Source of the DNA: Rhodophyticola porphyridii
Lineage (GTDB): Bacteria > Pseudomonadota > Alphaproteobacteria > Rhodobacterales > Rhodobacteraceae
Length of the DNA stretch: 64,000 nt
Assembly (NCBI RefSeq): GCF_003688285.1
Contig: NZ_RCNT01000001.1
Location: 186,001 to 250,000, forward strand
Reading direction: 5' to 3'
In this document: positions 33,248 to 42,427 of the stretch, one piece after another
How the letters are laid out: each line of letters starts with the position of its first letter
Numbering within the stretch: position 1 is the stretch's first letter
Notes under the pieces: model-generated
Told to the model about the DNA's origin: nothing
The model's database searches: none
What the model saw: the letters and a program-made list of their open reading frames with translations, nothing else
Translations under genes and position numbers: made by a program

Positions 33248-34984
33248 ATGACCCCGACACGATCGCATCACGGCCAGCCCGTCACGGATGACCTGACCCG
33301 CCACCGGCGGGCCAGTTCCGCGCTGCTATGGGCGATCTTCCTGTTCAGCGTGTTCACCAATCTGCTGATGCTCACGGGCCCGCTCTACATGTTGCAAGTC
33401 TATGACCGCGTCCTCGGCAGCCGGTCGGAGGAAACGCTTCTGGCGCTGTCCCTGCTGGTGACGTTCCTGTTCCTGATGATGGGGCTTCTCGACTATGCCC
33501 GGGGTCGAGTGGCGGCGCGGGTCGGCGCCCGATTGCAGGACGGGCTGGACGCGCCGGTTTTTTCCGCCGCCCTGTCGCGGGCGCGCAGGACGGGCGGACC
33601 CCAGACCGGCTTGCGGGATCTCGAATCGGTGCAGCGACTTTTGTCCTCGCCCGCGTTCCTGGCGATTTTCGACGTTCCGTGGACTCCTCTCTTTCTGGCG
33701 GCGATCTTCATTTTTCATCCATGGCTCGGTTGGCTGGCGCTTAGCGGCGGCGCGCTGCTGATCGTCATCGCGATCGTCAATCAGGCGATGACGCGGGAGC
33801 CGCTGAATGCGTCCGGTCTCGCCTCGATGCGCGCGGACCGGATGGCGGGGCAGCTCCAATCGGAGGCGGAACTGATCCGCAGCCTGGGAATGCAGGGGTC
33901 GGCCTTTCGCCGCTGGCGTGCCCAGCGGTCGGTTGCCCTTGGCGCGTCAATCCGGTCCAGCGACCGGGCCGGCGGGTTCACCACGCTCACCAAGACGCTG
34001 CGGCTCTTCCTGCAATCGGCGATGCTGGGTCTGGGCGCCTATCTGGTGTTGCGCGGGGAACTGACCGCGGGCGCGATGATCGCCGGCTCGATTCTGATGG
34101 GCCGGGCCCTCGCCCCGATCGAACTGGCGATCGGTCAGTGGGCGCTGATCCATCGCGCCCATGATGGCTGGACCAATCTGCGCCAGCTTCTGGCGGAAAC
34201 CCCGCGGGAGCCGCATCGCCTGCCGCTTCCGCGCCCTGACGCGCAGCTGACGGTGCATCAACTGGCCGTTGTCCCGCCCGGGGAAACCCAGGCAACGCTC
34301 AGAATGGTCAGTTTCCGGGTCGAACCCGGGCAGGCGGTCGGGATTATCGGGCCCTCGGGCGCCGGAAAATCTACGCTTGCCAAGGCCCTGACCGGGGTCT
34401 GGGCGCCGGCGGCAGGCCAGATCCGCCTCGATGGCGCGACGCTGGACCAGTACGATCCGGACGTTCTGGGCGGGCTGATCGGCTATCTGCCGCAAAGCGT
34501 GACGCTGTTCGATGGCACGATTGCGGAGAATATCGCCCGTCTGGCGCCCGACCCGGACCCGGAGGCCGTGGTCGCCGCCGCCCGGAAAGCGGCGGCGCAT
34601 GACCTGATCCTGAAACAGCCCAAGGGTTACGACACGCCGGTGACCGCCGTGGGATCACGGCTCTCCGGCGGGCAGGTGCAGCGCATCGGCCTGGCCCGCG
34701 CGCTTTATGGCGACCCGGTGCTTCTGGTTCTGGACGAGCCGAACTCGAACCTCGACAACGAGGGCAGCGAAGCCCTGAACCAGGCCATCCGCGAGATGAA
34801 GATCGATGGCCGGTCGGTGCTGATCATGGCGCACAGGCCAGCGGCCATCCGCGAATGCGACATGCTTCTGGTTCTGGAGGGCGGCATGCCCAAGGTCTTC
34901 GGCCCGCGTGACGAGGTGCTGAAGAAAACGGTGCAGAACCACGCGCAGATTGCCGGTGGCGCCGCGGCCGGGGGGGTAAGCTGA
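33248..34984 (+). CDS. prtD: Type I secretion system permease/ATPase (PrtD family)
   Basis: Inner-membrane ABC exporter that pairs with a HlyD-type adaptor to secrete RTX-type proteins in one step. About 578 residues: a six-helix exporter domain starting FLFSVFTNLLMLTGPLYMLQVYDRV (the YDRV motif of PrtD), then the ATPase with Walker A GPSGAGKSTLAK, signature LSGGQVQRIGLARAL, Walker B LLVLDEPNSNLD and the H-loop AHRPA. The true start is uncertain: ATG 33248 is one choice, a GTG in the following 30 codons another. The TGA overlaps the adaptor start. No RTX substrate or TolC is within the window. Confidence 0.9.
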   Translation: MTPTRSHHGQPVTDDLTRHRRASSALLWAIFLFSVFTNLLMLTGPLYMLQVYDRVLGSRSEETLLALSLLVTFLFLMMGLLDYARGRVAARVGARLQDGLDAPVFSAALSRARRTGGPQTGLRDLESVQRLLSSPAFLAIFDVPWTPLFLAAIFIFHPWLGWLALSGGALLIVIAIVNQAMTREPLNASGLASMRADRMAGQLQSEAELIRSLGMQGSAFRRWRAQRSVALGASIRSSDRAGGFTTLTKTLRLFLQSAMLGLGAYLVLRGELTAGAMIAGSILMGRALAPIELAIGQWALIHRAHDGWTNLRQLLAETPREPHRLPLPRPDAQLTVHQLAVVPPGETQATLRMVSFRVEPGQAVGIIGPSGAGKSTLAKALTGVWAPAAGQIRLDGATLDQYDPDVLGGLIGYLPQSVTLFDGTIAENIARLAPDPDPEAVVAAARKAAAHDLILKQPKGYDTPVTAVGSRLSGGQVQRIGLARALYGDPVLLVLDEPNSNLDNEGSEALNQAIREMKIDGRSVLIMAHRPAAIRECDMLLVLEGGMPKVFGPRDEVLKKTVQNHAQIAGGAAAGGVS

Positions 34985-36291
34985 TGCAGGAAATACCGGA
35001 AACCTCCTGGTCCATTCGCGGGCCGATGCTGCTGGGTTTCCTGTCGCTCGCGATCCTGCTGGGCGGGTTCGGGACATGGGCGGTGATGTCGAATATCGCG
35101 GGCGCGATCATCGCGTCCGGCCAGATCGAGGTGGATCAGAACCGCCAGGTCATCCAGCACCCGGATGGCGGTGTCGTGGCGGAACTGGCGGTGACCGAAG
35201 GCGAGCAGGTCGAGGAGGGGCAGGTGCTGCTCCGTCTCGACGCGTCGGACATCGCGTCGAGCTATGCGGTGGTGCGTGGCCAGTTGAACGAGGTGCGCGC
35301 CCGCCGCGCCCGTCTGGAGGCCGAACGGGACGGCCAGGCCGAGGTTGCGTTCGGGGCCGAATTGCTGCGGGCCGCCGAGAGCGACGCCGAACTCGCCGAT
35401 ATCCTCACCGGGCAGCGGAACCTGTTTGCGGCCCGGCGCGACACGCTGGATCGCGAGATAGACCAGCTGAACCGCCGCACCGAACAGATCGGCAACCAGA
35501 TCGACGGGATGATTGCGCAACGCACCGCGCTGGAACGCCAGCAGAATCTGGTGGCCGAGGAGCTCACCGCCCAGCAGGACCTTCTGGAGCGCGGGCTGGC
35601 CCAGGCCGCCCGGGTGCTGAGCCTGCAACGCGAGGAGGCGAATCTTCTGGGCACGTTGGGGGAGATCGATGCCGCGGCCGCCGAGGCCGAAGGACGGATC
35701 ACCGAGACCGAACTGGCGATCCCTCAGGTGGAGACCGCCCGCCGGGAGGAGGCGATTGCCGAGCTGCGCGAGGTCCGCCTGCAGGAGGAGGAGCTTGCCG
35801 AACGCGCTCAGGCGCTGGAACGCCAGCTTGCCAATATGGATCTGCGCGCGCCGGTGGCGGGGGTGGTCTATGGCCTGACGGTGTTCGGCCCGCGATCGGT
35901 CGTGCGGCCTGCCGATCCGGTGCTGTTTCTGGTGCCGCAGGACCGGCCGCTGGTGATCTCCGCCCGGGTCGAAGCGATCCATGTGGATCAGGTCTTTCTG
36001 GGGCAGGAGGTGCTGCTGCGCTTTCCGGCCTTCGATTCGCGTACAACCCCGGACCTCTACGGGCTGGTAACGCGCGTATCGGCGGATGCCTTTCTGGACG
36101 AGGCCACGGGCGCCAGCTTCTACCAGACGCAGATCGTTCTGGACGAGGGCCAGATCGAGCTTCTGGAGGGGGAGACCCTGCTGCCCGGCATGCCGGTGGA
36201 GGCCTTCATCCGGACCGAGGATCGCACGCCGCTTGCCTATCTCATGCGCCCGCTGACCGACTATTTCAACCGCGCCTTCCGCGAAAGCTGA
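34984..36291 (+). CDS. prtE: Type I secretion membrane-fusion adaptor (HlyD/PrtE family)
   Basis: Periplasmic adaptor linking the PrtD exporter to an outer-membrane TolC-type channel. The 435 residues have one N-terminal membrane helix (LGFLSLAILLGGFGTWAV), the first biotinyl-lipoyl half (VIQHPDGGVVAELAV), a long alpha-helical coiled-coil region rich in Glu, Arg and Ala (about residues 95-280), the second lipoyl half (MDLRAPVAGVVYGL) and the C-terminal beta domain with LPGMPVEAFI. It starts on the last base of prtD, so the two are translated together. Confidence 0.92.
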   Translation: MQEIPETSWSIRGPMLLGFLSLAILLGGFGTWAVMSNIAGAIIASGQIEVDQNRQVIQHPDGGVVAELAVTEGEQVEEGQVLLRLDASDIASSYAVVRGQLNEVRARRARLEAERDGQAEVAFGAELLRAAESDAELADILTGQRNLFAARRDTLDREIDQLNRRTEQIGNQIDGMIAQRTALERQQNLVAEELTAQQDLLERGLAQAARVLSLQREEANLLGTLGEIDAAAAEAEGRITETELAIPQVETARREEAIAELREVRLQEEELAERAQALERQLANMDLRAPVAGVVYGLTVFGPRSVVRPADPVLFLVPQDRPLVISARVEAIHVDQVFLGQEVLLRFPAFDSRTTPDLYGLVTRVSADAFLDEATGASFYQTQIVLDEGQIELLEGETLLPGMPVEAFIRTEDRTPLAYLMRPLTDYFNRAFRES

Positions 36292-36359
36292 TCCCCCCTT
36301 TCCTCCGCCCGTCTCGGGCGTTAGCCTGTCCCCCGGATCATTCCATTGGGAGAGGGGCG

Positions 36360-36827
36360 ATGAGCAACGGAACAGAGGCGCGTCTGGCGGAATTGGGCGT
36401 GGAATTGCCCGTCGCACCGGCGCCTGCGGCCAATTATGTCCCATTCGTGGTGGTGGGCGATCTGGCCTTCGTGTCGGGGCAGATCTCCCAGAACGCGGAT
36501 GGATTGATCACCGGCAAGGTCGGGGTCGATCTGACGACCGAAGAGGGCGCCGCCGCGGCACGGACCTGCGCGATCAGCCTGCTGGCGCAGGCCAAGGCCG
36601 CCTGTGACGGGGATCTGGACCGTCTGGTGCGGGTGGTCAAGCTGACCGGGTTCGTCAATTCCGGCCCGGATTACACCGATCAGCCAAAGGTGGTGAACGG
36701 CGCCTCGGATTTCCTGGTGGAGGTTCTGGGGGATGCGGGCCGGCACAGCCGTTCGGCCGTCAGCGCCGGGGCGCTGCCGCTTGGCGTCGCAGTAGAGATA
36801 GAGGGGATTTTCCAGATCAGGCCATGA
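36360..36827 (+). CDS. RidA family protein (second of two)
   Basis: A 155-residue RidA-like enamine/imine deaminase, second copy of the type at 2199. It begins NGTEARLAELGVELP, has VGDLAFVSGQISQN, FVNSGPDYTDQP and the arginine in HSRSAVSAGALPLG equivalent to Arg105. It is preceded by GGGAGAGG at good spacing. Its stop overlaps the start of the glycerophosphodiesterase gene (ATGA), so they are coupled. Which reactive intermediates it clears is not evident. Confidence 0.9.
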   Translation: MSNGTEARLAELGVELPVAPAPAANYVPFVVVGDLAFVSGQISQNADGLITGKVGVDLTTEEGAAAARTCAISLLAQAKAACDGDLDRLVRVVKLTGFVNSGPDYTDQPKVVNGASDFLVEVLGDAGRHSRSAVSAGALPLGVAVEIEGIFQIRP

Positions 36828-37594
36828 CCTTTCCCGCCGCATTTCTGGGCCCGCCCATCGCGCATCGCGCGCTGCATGACGCGGGCCAGGGTATCCCCGA
36901 AAACGGGGTCACCGCGGTGCGCCGCGCGGTGGCGATGGGCTACGGGATCGAGATCGATGTGCAACCCTCGGCGGACGGGCAGGCGATGGTGTTTCACGAT
37001 GCCACGCTGGACCGGATGACCGGTACGACCGGCCCGATCCGAGCCCGTACCGCGCGCGACCTGATGGATCTGCGCCTGAAGGGCTCGGAGGAGAACATCG
37101 CCTCGCTTTCGCAGATCCTTCAGCTGGTGGCCGGGCGCGTCCCGCTGCTGATCGAGATCAAGGATCAATCCGGAGGCATCGGCGCGGCCGCCGACGATAT
37201 GCTCGAACGAGGAGTCGTGTCGGCGTTGCAGGGATATGAGGGGCCGGTGGCGGTGATGTCGTTCAACCCGCACACGATCGCATCCTTCCGCGCGCATGCG
37301 CCGAATGTGGCGCGCGGGCTGGTCACCTCGGGGTTCATGCCGTCGCAATGGCCGGGACTGAGCCCCGAGCTTTGCAGTCATCTGCGGTCGATCCGCGATT
37401 TCGGCAAGGTCGGCGCGCAATTCATCAGCCATGACTGGACCGATCTGGGCAGCCCCCGGGTGGCGGAGCTGAAAGCGCAGAAGATCCCCGTACTGTGCTG
37501 GACGATCCAATCCGCCCAGGCCGAGGCAGAGGCGCGCCGGATCGCGGACAACGTGACTTTCGAGGGGTATCTGCCCCCGCTTGACGCGGCCTGA
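36824..37594 (+). CDS. ugpQ: Glycerophosphodiester phosphodiesterase
   Basis: Cytosolic enzyme that releases glycerol 3-phosphate from deacylated phospholipids. The 256 residues form a GDPD TIM barrel: the catalytic IAHRALHDAGQGIPENG (His-Arg and Glu-Asn), YGIEIDVQPSADGQ with metal-binding Glu and Asp, VFHDATLDRMTG with the second catalytic His, and LLIEIKDQSG. No signal peptide, so it is the cytosolic UgpQ type. Coupled to the upstream RidA by a four-base overlap. Confidence 0.93.
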   Translation: MTFPAAFLGPPIAHRALHDAGQGIPENGVTAVRRAVAMGYGIEIDVQPSADGQAMVFHDATLDRMTGTTGPIRARTARDLMDLRLKGSEENIASLSQILQLVAGRVPLLIEIKDQSGGIGAAADDMLERGVVSALQGYEGPVAVMSFNPHTIASFRAHAPNVARGLVTSGFMPSQWPGLSPELCSHLRSIRDFGKVGAQFISHDWTDLGSPRVAELKAQKIPVLCWTIQSAQAEAEARRIADNVTFEGYLPPLDAA

Positions 37595-37636
37595 ACGCGC
37601 CCCACCTGTTGACCCGACACAATCCAAGGCAGAGCC

Positions 37637-38827
37637 ATGCGCGACGACGTGCAAATCGAGGTGACGGCGCTGGACAGCCTGCGCGGCGTGGACCCGGACG
37701 AGTGGGATGCCTGCGCCTGCCCGGAAGCCGCCGATGGCGGCCCGCCGCATGACCCGTTCACCACGCACCGCTTCCTGTCGGCGCTGGAGCAAAGCGGCTC
37801 CGTCGGGCCGGGTTCCGGCTGGCAGCCGCGCTATCTGCTGGCGCGCGCGGGCGGCGACCTGATCGCGGTGACCCCGCTTTACGCGAAGGGCCACAGCCAG
37901 GGTGAGTACATCTTCGATCACAACTGGGCCCATGCCTATGAACGGGCGGGCGGGCGCTATTACCCGAAACTGCAGATCGCAGTGCCGTTCACCCCCGCGA
38001 CCGGCCGCAGGTTCCTGACCCGGCCCGGCTGGGAGGAGGTCGGCCGGGCGGCACTGGTTCAGGGCGCGGTGCAAATCGCCTCGGACAACCAGCTGAGCTC
38101 GCTCCACGTCACGTTTTGCACCGAGGCGGAGGCGGCGGCGGGCGAGGAGATGGGCCTGTTGCGCCGCACCAGCCAGCAGTTTCACTGGACCAATCACGGC
38201 TATGGCGGGTTCGAGGATTTTCTGGCCAGCCTCAGTTCGCGCAAGCGCAAGAACATCCGCAAGGAGCGGGCAACGGCTCAGGGTTTCGGCGGCGAGATCG
38301 TGTCGCTGACGGGCGACGCGCTGAAGCCCGGGCACTGGGATGCCTTCTGGCGGTTCTATCAGGACACGGGCGCGCGGAAATGGGGCCAGCCCTATCTGAC
38401 GCGCGCGTTTTTCGACATCGCGCAGGAGCGTTTGCGCGACGATATGTTGCTGGTTCTGGCGATGCGCGGCGGCGCCCCGGTGGCCGGCGCGCTGAACTTC
38501 ATCGGGCGCGACGTTCTCTACGGCCGCTATTGGGGCTGCATCGAGCACCACCCCTGCCTGCATTTCGAACTGTGTTACTATCAGGCGATCGACGCGGCCA
38601 TCGCGCGGGGGCAGTCGCGCGTCGAGGCCGGGGCGCAGGGCGAGCACAAGCTGGCCCGGGGCTACATGCCGGTCACCACCCATTCGCTGCACTGGGTGGG
38701 GGACGAGGGGTTTCGCCGCGCGATTGCGAGCTATCTGGAGGCCGAACGCGCCGCGATTGATGAAGAGATCGAGGTCCTGACGGCCTATGGCCCTTTCAAG
38801 ACCGCACATGTGGAGGAACAGGAATGA
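37637..38827 (+). CDS. GNAT/FemAB-like protein (DUF482 family)
   Basis: A 396-residue member of the FemAB-like DUF482 group, proposed to contain two GNAT-fold halves. Diagnostic segments are [42 protein letters not shown] (a basic element common to this family), and [19 protein letters not shown]. It may use aminoacyl-tRNA or another acyl donor, but no substrate is established. It starts 42 bases after ugpQ; the next gene overlaps its stop by ATGA. Confidence 0.85.
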   Translation: MRDDVQIEVTALDSLRGVDPDEWDACACPEAADGGPPHDPFTTHRFLSALEQSGSVGPGSGWQPRYLLARAGGDLIAVTPLYAKGHSQGEYIFDHNWAHAYERAGGRYYPKLQIAVPFTPATGRRFLTRPGWEEVGRAALVQGAVQIASDNQLSSLHVTFCTEAEAAAGEEMGLLRRTSQQFHWTNHGYGGFEDFLASLSSRKRKNIRKERATAQGFGGEIVSLTGDALKPGHWDAFWRFYQDTGARKWGQPYLTRAFFDIAQERLRDDMLLVLAMRGGAPVAGALNFIGRDVLYGRYWGCIEHHPCLHFELCYYQAIDAAIARGQSRVEAGAQGEHKLARGYMPVTTHSLHWVGDEGFRRAIASYLEAERAAIDEEIEVLTAYGPFKTAHVEEQE

Positions 38828-39126
38828 ACAAACCCGAAAAACTGAGCGATGCGCAGCGCAGCACCGCACTGGCCGAGTTGACGGCCCATGGCTGGCAGGT
38901 GGGAGAGGATCGCGACGCGATCAGCAAGACCTTCACCTTCGGCGATTTCAACGAGGCCTTCGGCTGGATGACGCGCGTTGCGTTGATTGCCGAGCACATG
39001 AACCATCACCCGGAATGGTCGAACGTTTACAAGACCGTAAAGGTTACGCTAAGCACCCATGATGTCGGCGGCCTGAGTGCGCTGGACATTGCGATGGCGA
39101 CCAAGATGGACCGGCTTGCCGGATAG
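38824..39126 (+). CDS. phhB: 4a-hydroxytetrahydrobiopterin dehydratase
   Basis: Pterin-4a-carbinolamine dehydratase, recycling the pterin cofactor of aromatic hydroxylases. The 100 residues contain the catalytic [16 protein letters not shown] block and [15 protein letters not shown] near the end, both family-defining. The start overlaps the FemAB-like gene (ATGA) and mscS begins 5 bases after the stop, so it is inside an operon. No phenylalanine hydroxylase is in the window, so a moonlighting or other pterin role cannot be excluded. Confidence 0.95.
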   Translation: MNKPEKLSDAQRSTALAELTAHGWQVGEDRDAISKTFTFGDFNEAFGWMTRVALIAEHMNHHPEWSNVYKTVKVTLSTHDVGGLSALDIAMATKMDRLAG

Positions 39127-39131
39127 GGACT

Positions 39132-40013
39132 ATGGATATCGAGCAGATACTGGCGACGGAGATCGCCGCGGGCGTGACCGTGGGCGACATTTTCACAGTC
39201 GAGTTCATGGCCAGCGTGCTGGGCGATGTCGTGCTCGCCCTTGTTCTGATTGTTCTGGCCTTCGTCGTCTCCGGCTGGGCGCGGCGGCGGATCACCGCGC
39301 TTGGGGAGCGGCACAAGGCGCTGGATGACACGCTGTTCACCTTTCTGGGCAATATCGCGCGTTACGTGATCCTGGCCTTCGCGGCCATGTTCATCCTCAA
39401 CACGTTCGGGGTGCAGACGACCTCGCTGGTGGCGGCCATCGGTGCGGCCGGTATCGCCATCGGCCTGGCGCTTCAGGGCACCTTGTCGAACCTTGCCGCC
39501 GGTATCATGATCATTCTGTTCCGTCCGATCAAGAACGGCGATTTCGTCGAGGTCGCGGGGGAGATGGGGACGGTCAGGAACATCTCGCTCAACATGACCG
39601 AGCTGGCGTCGCTGTCGAATGTGCAGATCCTGATCCCAAACTCGGATGTCTGGGGCAATGAGATCAAGAATTACTCGGCCTATCCCACGCGCCGGGCGGA
39701 ATGGGAGTTCGGTGTCGGCTACGGGGCCAATCTGGCGGAGGCCGAGAGGATCATCCTTGAGACGATCATGGCCGACGACCGGAGCCACACGACGCCCGAG
39801 CCCTTCATACAGGTGAACAACCTCAATTCTAGCTCGGTCGATTTTCTGGTCCGCGTCTGGGTCGATGCGGGCGACTATTTCGCCTATCAGGCCGACATGA
39901 AGCGCAAGGTGAAAGAGGCGCTGGATGCGGGCGGCGTGGATATCCCGTTCCCGACCCGGACCATCATCCACGAAAACGCCGCCGCCGATCAGGCGCAGGC
40001 GGCGGCGGAGTAG
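39132..40013 (+). CDS. mscS: Mechanosensitive ion channel, MscS family
   Basis: Small-conductance tension-gated channel. The 293 residues have three membrane segments (near 30-50, 72-95 and 105-135); the third is the pore helix with GAAGIAIGLALQGTLSNL and the glycine/alanine packing pattern, followed by the beta domain starting LFRPIKNGDFVEV. The C-terminal alpha/beta domain has FGVGYGANLAEAERII and RVWVDAGDYF, ending in an Ala/Gln-rich tail. It follows phhB by 5 bases. A different large channel gene, mscL, lies at 59.9 kb. Confidence 0.93.
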   Translation: MDIEQILATEIAAGVTVGDIFTVEFMASVLGDVVLALVLIVLAFVVSGWARRRITALGERHKALDDTLFTFLGNIARYVILAFAAMFILNTFGVQTTSLVAAIGAAGIAIGLALQGTLSNLAAGIMIILFRPIKNGDFVEVAGEMGTVRNISLNMTELASLSNVQILIPNSDVWGNEIKNYSAYPTRRAEWEFGVGYGANLAEAERIILETIMADDRSHTTPEPFIQVNNLNSSSVDFLVRVWVDAGDYFAYQADMKRKVKEALDAGGVDIPFPTRTIIHENAAADQAQAAAE

Positions 40014-40081
40014 GGTCGCCCCCCGTCTTCGGTCAAGTCGGGGCATCCGGGCGGCGGGCCGGGCCGGCCGCCCGGTATCCG

Positions 40082-40570
40082 TCAGATCTCGGCCAGCATC
40101 GCCTCGCCGCCCGACGCCTCGCAGACGCCCGGGTTTTCCTCGACATGCAGCACCTTGACCACGCCGTCCTCGACATACATCGCGTAGCGTTTGGAGCGCT
40201 TGATGAAACCCACCGGCGGGGCGTCGAAATCCATTCCGATGGCCGAGGTGAACTCGCTGGCCGCATCGCCCAGAAGGGTCAGGCCGGCCGCGCCGGCACC
40301 GGTGCTCTCGCCCCAGGCCTGCATCACGAACGGATCATTGACCGAAACGCAGATGATCTCGTCCACGCCCTTGGCGTCGAAATCATCCTTGGTGCGGATG
40401 AAGCTCGGGACATGGGCCGTGGTGCAGGTGCCCGTATAGGCGCCGGGCAGGCCGAAGAGGATCACCTTGCGCCCGGCAAGCTTCTCGCCGATGGAAACGG
40501 ATTCGGGCCCGTTTTCGCCCATTCGGAGCAGGTTCGCATCCGGTAGTTTGTCGCCAACGGCAATACTCAT
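40082..40570 (-). CDS. Peroxiredoxin (Prx5-like)
   Basis: Thiol peroxidase of 162 residues. The peroxidatic cysteine is in GLPGAYTGTCTTAHVPSF, where the usual T-P-T-C reads T-G-T-C; CVSVNDPFVMQAWGE and RYAMYVEDGVVKVL are typical of Prx5. A possible resolving cysteine is in NPGVCEASGG. It faces a flavin reductase across 85 bases, which may be coregulated. The ATG at 40570 follows GGGAGACC; longer starts are not family-like. Confidence 0.92.
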   Translation of the reverse strand: MSIAVGDKLPDANLLRMGENGPESVSIGEKLAGRKVILFGLPGAYTGTCTTAHVPSFIRTKDDFDAKGVDEIICVSVNDPFVMQAWGESTGAGAAGLTLLGDAASEFTSAIGMDFDAPPVGFIKRSKRYAMYVEDGVVKVLHVEENPGVCEASGGEAMLAEI

Positions 40571-40655
40571 GTCGCGGTCTCCCTCGCTTGTGTAGCTGTG
40601 CCTCTCGCATATAGGGTGCGGACGGTTGGGTGCCAGACGAAAACGGGAAATCGCG

Positions 40656-41867
40656 ATGTCGCATATCGTCGTTGTTGGGGCGGGGCAGGCCGGTGCGGCG
40701 CTGGTCGCCAGGCTTAGGGCGGACGGATTCGGCGGCAGGATCACCCTGATCGGCGAGGAACACGTTCCGCCGTATCAGCGCCCGCCTCTCTCGAAGGCCT
40801 ATCTGATGGGAGAGATGTCTCTGGAGCGGCTTTTCCTGCGGCCCGAGAGTTTCTATGCCGAGAACGGGATCGATCTGCATCTGGACGAAACGGTCGTGGC
40901 CATCGACCGGGCCGACAAGGTGGTGATCGCCGGTGGCCACAGCATCCCCTACGATCAGCTTGCCTTGACCACGGGCTCGGTGCCGCGCCGCCTGTCGGGG
41001 GCGATCGGCGGGGAATTGCGGGGCGTGCATGTGGTCCGCACGCTGGCCGATGTGGATGCGATGGCCCCGGACATGGAGGCGGGGCGCAGGGTGCTGATCG
41101 TGGGCGGCGGATATATCGGGCTGGAAGCGGCCGCCATCTGCGCCAAGCGCGGGATGGAGGTGACCCTGATCGAGATGGCGGAGCGGATTCTGCAGCGCGT
41201 CGCCTGCCCCGAAACCTCGGCCTATTTCCGCGATCTGCACCGTGCCCATGGCGTGGATATCCGTGAAGGCGTTGGCCTGACCTGCCTGAACGCGGCCGAT
41301 CACCATGTCACCGGCGCGATCCTGACGGACATGACCGAGCCTCCCTTCGACATGGTGATCGCCGGTATCGGCATCAGCCCGGCCACATCGCTGGCCGAGG
41401 CCGCGGGGCTGGAGATCGACAACGGCATCAAGGTGGATACCCGCGGCCGCACCTCGGACCCGGCGATCTGGTCGGCGGGCGATTGCGCGTCCTTCCCCTA
41501 TCGGGGGGACAGGATCCGGCTGGAAAGCGTTCAGAACGCCATCGATCAGGCGGAACTGGTCGCCCGGAACATGATGGGCGCGGACGAGCCTTACGACCCG
41601 CACCCCTGGTTCTGGTCGGATCAGTATGACGTGAAACTGCAGATCGCGGGGCTGAATACAGGCTATGACCGGGTCGTGGTGCGGGGCGGGGCGGATGCGG
41701 CCCTGTCGCACTGGTATTATGCAGGCACGCGGCTTCTGGCGGTGGATGCGATGAACGACCCCCGCGCCTACATGGTCGGCAAACGTCTGCTGGAGGCCGG
41801 AAAATCGCCCGCCGCCGAGCTGGTTGCCGATCCCGGGACCGATGTGAAGACCCTTCTGCGCGCATGA
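40656..41867 (+). CDS. FAD-dependent NAD(P)H oxidoreductase (ferredoxin/rubredoxin reductase type)
   Basis: A 403-residue flavoprotein that moves electrons from NAD(P)H to a small iron-sulphur partner. The FAD-binding GAGQAGAALVARLRA is at the N-terminus, PPYQRPPLSKAYLMG is the flavin-contact loop, the NAD site is VLIVGGGYIGLEAAA and the second FAD motif IWSAGDCASFPY. The C-terminal domain (WFWSDQYDVKLQIAGL) is that of rubredoxin/rhodocoxin/putidaredoxin reductases. No ferredoxin gene is adjacent, so the partner is unknown. The rsmD start overlaps its stop. Confidence 0.92.
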   Translation: MSHIVVVGAGQAGAALVARLRADGFGGRITLIGEEHVPPYQRPPLSKAYLMGEMSLERLFLRPESFYAENGIDLHLDETVVAIDRADKVVIAGGHSIPYDQLALTTGSVPRRLSGAIGGELRGVHVVRTLADVDAMAPDMEAGRRVLIVGGGYIGLEAAAICAKRGMEVTLIEMAERILQRVACPETSAYFRDLHRAHGVDIREGVGLTCLNAADHHVTGAILTDMTEPPFDMVIAGIGISPATSLAEAAGLEIDNGIKVDTRGRTSDPAIWSAGDCASFPYRGDRIRLESVQNAIDQAELVARNMMGADEPYDPHPWFWSDQYDVKLQIAGLNTGYDRVVVRGGADAALSHWYYAGTRLLAVDAMNDPRAYMVGKRLLEAGKSPAAELVADPGTDVKTLLRA

Positions 41868-42427
41868 GGATCATCGCCGGGACGCATCGGGGCAAACGGC
41901 TGGCTTCGGTCGGAAAGGGGGATGCGGGCGCGCATCTGCGCCCCACCTCCGACCGGGTGCGCGAAAGCCTGTTCAATCTGCTGGTGAATGGCGGCTATGG
42001 CGACCCGCTGGGCGGCGCGCGGGTGCTGGACCTTTTCGCGGGCACCGGCGCGCTTGGGCTGGAGGCGCTGTCGCGCGGGGCGTCCCACGCCACATTCGTC
42101 GATGACGGCGCTGCGGCCCGGGCCCTGTTGCGGGAGAATATCGGGCTTTGTCAGGCTCAGGGCGTGACCAAGCTGTTTCGGCGCGACGCCACCCGTCTGG
42201 GCGAGGTGCCGGGCAAACCCTTCGATCTGGTCTTTCTCGATCCGCCCTACGGCAAGGGTCTGGGTGAGCGGGCGCTGGCCTCGGCGCAAGCGGGCGGCTG
42301 GCTGGCCCCCGGCGCCCTGATCGTCTGGGAGGAGAACACCCCCCCGGTTTTGCCGGAGGGGATCGCATTGCTCGATCAGCGCCGCTATGGCGACACGCTG
42401 ATCACGCTTGCGCGGTCTACCGGTTGA
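41864..42427 (+). CDS. rsmD: 16S rRNA (guanine(966)-N(2))-methyltransferase
   Basis: Methylates G966 of 16S rRNA in the small subunit. The 187 residues have the N-terminal IIAGTHRGKRLAS, LRPTSDRVRESLFN, the SAM motif VLDLFAGTGALGLEALSRGA and the catalytic FLDPPYGKGLGE. It begins in the stop of the flavin reductase (ATGA), and its end overlaps the end of the convergent dctP gene by 11 bases. Confidence 0.95.
   Translation: MRIIAGTHRGKRLASVGKGDAGAHLRPTSDRVRESLFNLLVNGGYGDPLGGARVLDLFAGTGALGLEALSRGASHATFVDDGAAARALLRENIGLCQAQGVTKLFRRDATRLGEVPGKPFDLVFLDPPYGKGLGERALASAQAGGWLAPGALIVWEENTPPVLPEGIALLDQRRYGDTLITLARSTG

Noticed and set aside
40014-40081. GC-rich hairpin between mscS and the peroxiredoxin gene
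   Set aside because: A stem is present but no T-run follows on either strand, so I did not call a terminator.
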